From contig CAKUFZ010000008.1 of the NCBI GenBank assembly GCA_934654475.1, positions 23,700 to 87,699 on the forward strand: DNA of 64,000 nt, written 5' to 3'. A program made the position numbers and the translations under genes. The stretch comes from an uncultured Coriobacteriales bacterium. GTDB lineage: Bacteria > Actinomycetota > Coriobacteriia > Coriobacteriales > UMGS124. Below the pieces are notes generated by a model, which had not been told where the DNA came from, made no database searches, and worked only from the letters and a program-made list of their open reading frames with translations. Of this stretch, positions 59,351 to 64,000 are shown piece by piece (position 1 is the stretch's first letter; every line of letters starts with the position of its first letter).

Positions 59351-59445
59351 ACTTGTCTTTTACGCCTTTTACCAGCACAAAAGGCGTTTGCAAGCACGCC
59401 CGCACGCACACATTACTCAGCCGGTCTATCTGAAGGTAGGGTCAC

Positions 59446-62400
59446 ATGGTTTCGCGCGTTTACGTGGAGAAAAAGCCTGGGTTCGACGTCGAGGCTCAGC
59501 AGCTGAAGAACGAGCTCACGTCCATTCTGGGCATCGAGGGCCTGGAGTCTCTGCGCCTCATCAACCGCTACGACGTGGAGGGTATCTCGCAGGAGCTGTT
59601 CGACGCCTGCGTGCCCACCGTCTTCAGCGAGCCCCAGTCCGACGTGGCTTCGGCCGACTTTGAGGCCGCCGAGGGCGATGCGGTGTTTGCGGTGGAGTTC
59701 CTGCCTGGTCAGTTTGACCAGCGCGCTGCCTCCGCCGCCGAGTGCATCCAGCTCATCAGCCAGGGCGAGCGTCCCGAGGTGCGTTCCGCGAAGGTCTACA
59801 TCCTTTCCGGCGCGCTGACCCCCGAGGCCGTCGAGGCCGTGAAGCACTATGTGGTGAACCCCGTTGAGGCGCGTCTGGCTTCGCTTGACCTGCCGGCCAC
59901 CCTGCATGTGGAGTTCCCCAAGCCTGCCATGGTGGAGACGGTCGAGGGCTTCTGCGACCTCGACGAGGCCGGCCTTACCGCCTTCATCGACGCGCGCGGC
60001 CTGGCCATGGACCTGGCCGACATCAAGTTCTGCCAGGAGTACTTCCGCACGGAGAGGCGCAACCCCACCATCACCGAGATCAAGATGATCGACACCTACT
60101 GGTCGGACCACTGCCGCCACACCACCTTCGGCACGGTGCTCACCGACGTGGAGATCGACGACCCGCAGGTGAAGGCCGCCTATGAGCGCTATCTCGACAT
60201 GCGCCACGAGCTGGGCCGCGACGCCAAGCCCGTGTGCCTCATGGACATGGGCACCATCGGCGCCCGCTATCTCAAGAGCAAGGGAATCCTCACGGGTCTG
60301 GACGAGTCCGAGGAGATCAACGCCTGCACCGTCAAGGTGAAGGTCGACGTCGACGGTCAGGACGAGGACTGGCTCTACCTCTTCAAGAACGAGACGCACA
60401 ACCACCCCACCGAGATCGAGCCCTTCGGCGGCGCGGCCACCTGCGTGGGCGGCGCCATCCGCGACCCCTTGTCGGGCCGCAGCTACGTGTATCAGGCCAT
60501 GCGCGTGACCGGCGCCGCCGACCCCACGGTGCCCGTGAGCCAGACCATCCCCGGCAAGCTGCCCCAGCGCAAGCTTGTGACCACGGCTGCCGCCGGCTAC
60601 TCCAGCTATGGCAACCAGATTGGTCTGGCAACCGGCCAGGTCGACGAGCTCTACCACCCCGGCTATGCCGCCAAGCGCATGGAGATCGGCGCCGTCGTGG
60701 GCGCCACGCCCGCCGACCACGTGCGTCGCGAGACGCCTGCCCCCGGCGACGTTATCGTGCTGCTCGGTGGCCGCACGGGCCGCGACGGCATCGGCGGTGC
60801 CACTGGCTCCTCCAAGGCTCACAACCACGAGAGCATCGAGACCTGCGGTGCTGAGGTGCAGAAGGGCAACGCCCCGGTCGAGCGCAAGATTCAGCGCCTG
60901 TTCCGTCGCGGCGACGCCTGCCGTCTCATCAAGCGCTGCAACGACTTCGGCGCCGGCGGCGTGTCCGTCGCCGTGGGCGAGCTGGCCGACGGCCTGTTCA
61001 TCGAGCTTGACCGCGTGCCCAAGAAGTACGAGGGCCTCGACGGCACCGAGCTTGCCATCGCCGAGAGCCAGGAGCGCATGGCCGTCGCTCTGGCTCCCGA
61101 GGACGTCGACACCTTTATCGGCTATGCCACCGAGGAGAACCTCGAGGCCACGCCCATCGCGCGCGTGACCGAGGAGCCCCGCGTGCGCATGGTGTGGGAC
61201 GGCGCCACCATCGTCGACGTGAGCCGCGAGTTCCTCGCCTCCAACGGCGCCCCCAAGCATCAGGCTGCCAGCGTCGAGAAGGGCGGCGCCTACACCCAGG
61301 AGTGGGCGGGCGCCACGCTTGCCGAGCGCATGCGCTCGGTCCTCACCGACCTCAACGTTGCCTCCAACAAGGGCCTCTCCGAGCGCTTCGACTCCACCAT
61401 CGGCGCCTCTACCGTGCTCATGCCCTTCGGCGGCAAGACGCAGCTCACCCCCTCGCTCGCCATGGCGGCCAAGCTGCCCGTCTTCGGCGAGACCACCACG
61501 ATGAGCGGCATGGCCTGGGGCTTCAACCCCTACCTGTCGCAGGCCAACCAGTACCAGGGCGCCTACCTCGCCGTGGTCGAGAGCCTCGCCAAGCTCGTTG
61601 CCGCTGGCTTTGAGCACAAGAAGGCCTACCTCACGTTCCAGGAGTACTTCGAGAAGCTGCGCGACGAGCCCGCGCGTTGGGGCAAGCCTGTGGCCAGCGT
61701 GCTCGGCGCCCTCGACGCCCAGATCGACCTGGGCGTTGGCTCGATTGGCGGCAAGGACTCCATGAGCGGCTCCTTCGAGGACCTCGACGTGCCCCCCACG
61801 CTCGTTTCCTTCGCCACCGCGGTGGGCAACGTCGTCCGTGCCACCTCGCCCGAGTTCAAGGGCGCGGGTCACGAGCTCGTGCTCATCCAGCCCGCTTGCG
61901 AGCTCGGCAGCATCGTGCCGGGCAAGAAAGGCCTGCTTGAGGCCTTCGACCTCGTTGAGGAGCTCATCGGCTCGGGCCAGGCGCTGGCTGTTTCCACCGC
62001 TGGCTACGGCGACCTTGCCGAGACCCTCTTCAAGATGTGCGTGGGCAACCAGCTGGGTGTCGCGCTCGACCGCAACTTCGACGTCGACGAGCTCTTCGTG
62101 CCTGCATACGGCAGCTTCATCGTCGAGCTTGCCGAGGACGCCCATGTTGACGAGCGCATCGCGAGCATCGCTGTCACGCGCCTTGGCGCCACGACGGCCG
62201 AGTACGCGATTGCCTATCCCGGCCATGTGGCGTCTTCCGGCGAGCGCGTCGGTGCCGAGACCATCGACCTCGCGCAGCTTCAGGAGGCCTGGGAGCATGG
62301 CATCGAGGACGTCTTCCCGTACCGCGCCGCTGGCGATGAGGTCGAGGCCGTAAGCTTCCATGCCGAGGCCCCGCACGTGTTCCTCGGTGGCCGCACGCCG

Positions 62401-63198
62401 CGCCCGCGTGTCATCATCCCCGTGTTCCCCGGCAACAACTGCGAGTACGACTCCGCTCGTGCCTTCAACCGCGCCGGTGCCCAGGCTGAGACGCTCATCG
62501 TCAACAACCTCACGCCTGCCGCCGTTGCCGAGAGCACCGAGAAGCTCGCCCAGGCCATTCGCGACAGCCAGATCGTCATGATCCCCGGTGGCTTCTCCGG
62601 CGGCGACGAGCCCGACGGTTCGGCCAAGTTCATCACCGCATTCTTCCGTGCCCCGCAGGTGACCGAGGCTGTGCGTGACCTGCTTCAGAGTCGCGACGGT
62701 CTCATGCTGGGCATCTGCAACGGCTTCCAGGCGCTCGTGAAGCTGGGCCTCGTGCCCTTTGGTGACATCCGCCCCATGGATGCCGGCTGCCCCACGCTCA
62801 CGTTCAACATTATCGGCCGTCACCAGAGCCGCCTGGTGCGCACGCGCGTTGCCTCCAACATGTCGCCTTGGCTCAGCAAGTGCGAGGTCGGCGACATCCA
62901 CACGGTGGCCATCAGCCACGGCGAGGGCCGCTTTGTCGCCAACGACGAGGTGCTTGCCGGCATGCTCGCAAACGGCCAGGTTGCCACACAGTACGTGAAC
63001 GAGGCCGGCGTGCCGAGCATGGACCTGTCGGTGAACCCCAACGGCTCGCTGCTCGCCATCGAGGGCATCACGAGCCCCGACGGCCGCGTGTTCGGCAAGA
63101 TGGGCCACTCCGAGCGCTCCGGCAAGGGTCTCTACGCTAATGTGCCGGGCAACAAGTACCAGCCCATCTTCGAGGGCGGCGTTTCGTACTTCCTGTAA
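59446..63198 (+). CDS. purL: Phosphoribosylformylglycinamidine synthase, single-chain form (PurL)
   Basis: 1250 residues. It makes FGAM from FGAR, glutamine and ATP. The N-terminal half has YWSDHCRHTTFGTVLTDVEI, NETHNHPTEIEPFGGAATCV, GGAIRDPLSGRS and GGRTGRDGIGGATGSSKAH. The PurM-like second half has GSIGGKDSMSGSFEDL. The C-terminal glutaminase has IIPVFPGNNCEYDSARAFNR, IPGGFSGGDEPDGSA, nucleophile Cys1091 in MLGICNGFQALVKLG and catalytic His/Glu in SHGEGRFV. Thus synthase and glutaminase are fused. Length and motifs fit the second clade of large PurL found in clostridia and streptococci, instead of the separate PurS, PurQ and PurL of most actinobacteria. Confidence 0.96.
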   Translation: MVSRVYVEKKPGFDVEAQQLKNELTSILGIEGLESLRLINRYDVEGISQELFDACVPTVFSEPQSDVASADFEAAEGDAVFAVEFLPGQFDQRAASAAECIQLISQGERPEVRSAKVYILSGALTPEAVEAVKHYVVNPVEARLASLDLPATLHVEFPKPAMVETVEGFCDLDEAGLTAFIDARGLAMDLADIKFCQEYFRTERRNPTITEIKMIDTYWSDHCRHTTFGTVLTDVEIDDPQVKAAYERYLDMRHELGRDAKPVCLMDMGTIGARYLKSKGILTGLDESEEINACTVKVKVDVDGQDEDWLYLFKNETHNHPTEIEPFGGAATCVGGAIRDPLSGRSYVYQAMRVTGAADPTVPVSQTIPGKLPQRKLVTTAAAGYSSYGNQIGLATGQVDELYHPGYAAKRMEIGAVVGATPADHVRRETPAPGDVIVLLGGRTGRDGIGGATGSSKAHNHESIETCGAEVQKGNAPVERKIQRLFRRGDACRLIKRCNDFGAGGVSVAVGELADGLFIELDRVPKKYEGLDGTELAIAESQERMAVALAPEDVDTFIGYATEENLEATPIARVTEEPRVRMVWDGATIVDVSREFLASNGAPKHQAASVEKGGAYTQEWAGATLAERMRSVLTDLNVASNKGLSERFDSTIGASTVLMPFGGKTQLTPSLAMAAKLPVFGETTTMSGMAWGFNPYLSQANQYQGAYLAVVESLAKLVAAGFEHKKAYLTFQEYFEKLRDEPARWGKPVASVLGALDAQIDLGVGSIGGKDSMSGSFEDLDVPPTLVSFATAVGNVVRATSPEFKGAGHELVLIQPACELGSIVPGKKGLLEAFDLVEELIGSGQALAVSTAGYGDLAETLFKMCVGNQLGVALDRNFDVDELFVPAYGSFIVELAEDAHVDERIASIAVTRLGATTAEYAIAYPGHVASSGERVGAETIDLAQLQEAWEHGIEDVFPYRAAGDEVEAVSFHAEAPHVFLGGRTPRPRVIIPVFPGNNCEYDSARAFNRAGAQAETLIVNNLTPAAVAESTEKLAQAIRDSQIVMIPGGFSGGDEPDGSAKFITAFFRAPQVTEAVRDLLQSRDGLMLGICNGFQALVKLGLVPFGDIRPMDAGCPTLTFNIIGRHQSRLVRTRVASNMSPWLSKCEVGDIHTVAISHGEGRFVANDEVLAGMLANGQVATQYVNEAGVPSMDLSVNPNGSLLAIEGITSPDGRVFGKMGHSERSGKGLYANVPGNKYQPIFEGGVSYFL

Positions 63199-63312
63199 GG
63201 GCCTTTGACCGGAAACGCCGGTATCTGTTCTTGTCAGACGGGGTAGACTCGACCTGTGGGTGTCGAGCCTGCCCCGTCTTTGTGTACGGGGTTCCAAAGA
63301 AAGGACCGCCGC

Positions 63313-63516
63313 ATGAAAGAGCTCTTTGGTTTCCAGATTCCCGAACCGCTGTTTTGGGTAATCGTCGCCGTCGTGATTGTCGTCGTCATCGCCGTCATTG
63401 CCATTCCCATTTACAAGGGCTACAAGGCCGAGCTCGAGCGCCAGGCAAAGCTCGAGGCCAAGAAGAAGGCCGCTGCAAAAAAGAAGGCTGCTGCCAAGAA
63501 GAAGACAACCAGGTAG
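63313..63516 (+). CDS. Small single-helix membrane protein with Lys/Ala tail
   Basis: 67 residues. ATG 63313 has AAGAAAGGACC upstream. One membrane helix (FWVIVAVVIVVVIAVIAIPI, about residues 14-33), then a basic coiled tail with two copies of AKKKAA (AAAKKKAAAKKKTTR). The tail could bind nucleic acid or acidic lipids. No family recognised. A terminator follows. Confidence 0.65.
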   Translation: MKELFGFQIPEPLFWVIVAVVIVVVIAVIAIPIYKGYKAELERQAKLEAKKKAAAKKKAAAKKKTTR

Positions 63517-63546
63517 AACGCACCAACTGCCAACGCACCAAACACA

Positions 63547-63586
63547 AAGAGGGTTCCTTTCCAGTACCAAGGAAAGGAACCCTCTT
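63547..63586 (+). terminator. Strong terminator after the small membrane protein
   Basis: AAGAGGGTTCCTTTCC (63547-63562) pairs perfectly with GGAAAGGAACCCTCTT (63571-63586) around an 8-nt loop, then ATTC. Confidence 0.85.
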
Positions 63587-63607
63587 ATTCTACCGATGGA
63601 GCACACC

Positions 63608-64000
63608 GCGCATCAGGTTCCGCATCATCCACTAAAAGCGGGTTCTGATGCGCAAGGCGCGCGATGCCGACGTGCGCGGTGCGGGCCTTTGGCCTACTGG
63701 AGTACTCTAGCCTCCCGGGAACGCCGCGGACGAGGTTCCGCATCCCACCAAAACGCGGGTTCTGATGCGCAAGACGCGCGGAGTCGATGTGCGCGGTGCG
63801 GGCCTTTGGCCTACTGGACGTACATGAGACTCCGCGGAACGCAGCGCATCAGGTTCCGCCTCCCACTTAAACGCGGGTTCTGGCCTGCAAGGCGTCCAGA
63901 GGCGATGCGTACTGGAGTACGTGAGCCTCTGGAGAACGCAGCAGGACAGGTTCCGCATCCCACTAAAACGCGGGTTCTCGTCCGCAAGGCGCCGGGAGGC
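63608..64000 (-). repeat. Palindromic repeat array B (runs off the window)
   Basis: Same family as 33839-34112 in the opposite orientation. On the plus strand, linkers of the form AGGTTCCGCATCCCAC then AAAACGCGGGTTCT recur at about 63615, 63734, 63851 and 63949. The hairpin after the second linker has matching outer arms CTGATGCGC/GCGCATCAG and inner arms CGCGGAGTC/GACTCCGCG. The next has CTGGCCTGC/GCAGGACAG (one mismatch) and inner TCCAGAGGC/GCCTCTGGA, tip CGTAC-TGGA-GTACG. The first hairpin has non-matching arms (CTGATGCGC against GCGGACGAG) and looks like a hybrid of two units. The last unit (CTCGTCCGC...) is cut by the window edge. There is no gene in this stretch. Confidence 0.85.

Noticed and set aside
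59413..63606. 1397-codon minus-strand frame across purL
   Set aside because: Antisense shadow of a strongly conserved enzyme gene; the composition (Gly/His/Leu/Ala-rich) is typical of such frames.

Overview
The window is high-GC bacterial DNA that looks like a chromosomal segment of an anaerobic actinobacterium of class Coriobacteriia, most likely Eggerthellaceae. This is inferred from gene content, not from a marker gene: two fusions of a polytopic membrane domain to a LuxR helix-turn-helix, Tat-exported flavoprotein reductases, a Tat-exported molybdopterin oxidoreductase with an FeS subunit and TorD-type chaperone, a phenylacetate-CoA ligase, and a long single-chain PurL.

Layout. 0-6.7 kb: a WYL regulator (cut by the window edge), a membrane-anchored surface protein, an unusual membrane protein with a degenerate M28 peptidase fold, and two TrkA-type potassium-channel regulatory proteins. 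6.8-10.9 kb: an accessory patch bounded by tRNA-Lys and tRNA-Gly. It holds a structured intergenic region, the 3' remnant of a type ISP restriction-modification gene, an AlbA/Schlafen-type regulator, and duplicated palindromes. 11-20.2 kb: YqeY, class B sortase, purF-purM-purN, an RlmD/RumA-type methyltransferase, and lysC-asd. 20.3-29 kb: a LuxR-type membrane regulator, two Tat flavoprotein reductases, and a FecCD-type metal/metal-complex importer (permease, ATPase, binding protein). 29-36.8 kb: a gene for a protein with two winged-helix-like segments, the molybdoenzyme and its four-cluster FeS partner, a chaperone and a second LuxR-type membrane regulator. A palindromic repeat array lies between the FeS gene and the chaperone gene. 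36.8-45 kb: an accessory island that looks richer in A and T by eye. It has a LuxR gene relic, two ATPases with nuclease-like tails, a Fic protein, a secreted protein under predicted BlaI-type operators, and a BlaI/M56 pair. Part of it lies between two 154-bp direct repeats that carry the 3' end of the molbindin gene. 45-55 kb: secreted proteins (one transglutaminase-like), a lipoprotein with an XRE regulator, paaK, a TSCPD protein with an Rrf2 regulator, and a beta-propeller-like protein. 55-63.5 kb: a two-component system, purC, a membrane protein, purL and a small membrane protein. The last 0.4 kb is a second array of the same palindromic repeat family, in the opposite orientation.

How the genes work together. 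The purine genes are split into two loci (purFMN and purC/purL). The flavoproteins and molybdoenzyme are probably terminal reductases for small organic electron acceptors, each controlled by an adjacent membrane LuxR sensor. The FecCD importer and molbindin may supply or store metal (molybdate, tungstate or iron complexes) for such enzymes. The strongest candidate for something undescribed is the palindromic repeat family at 33.8-34.1 and 63.6-64.0 kb. Its hairpin arms differ between units but usually remain self-complementary, while the linker and the hairpin tip are conserved.
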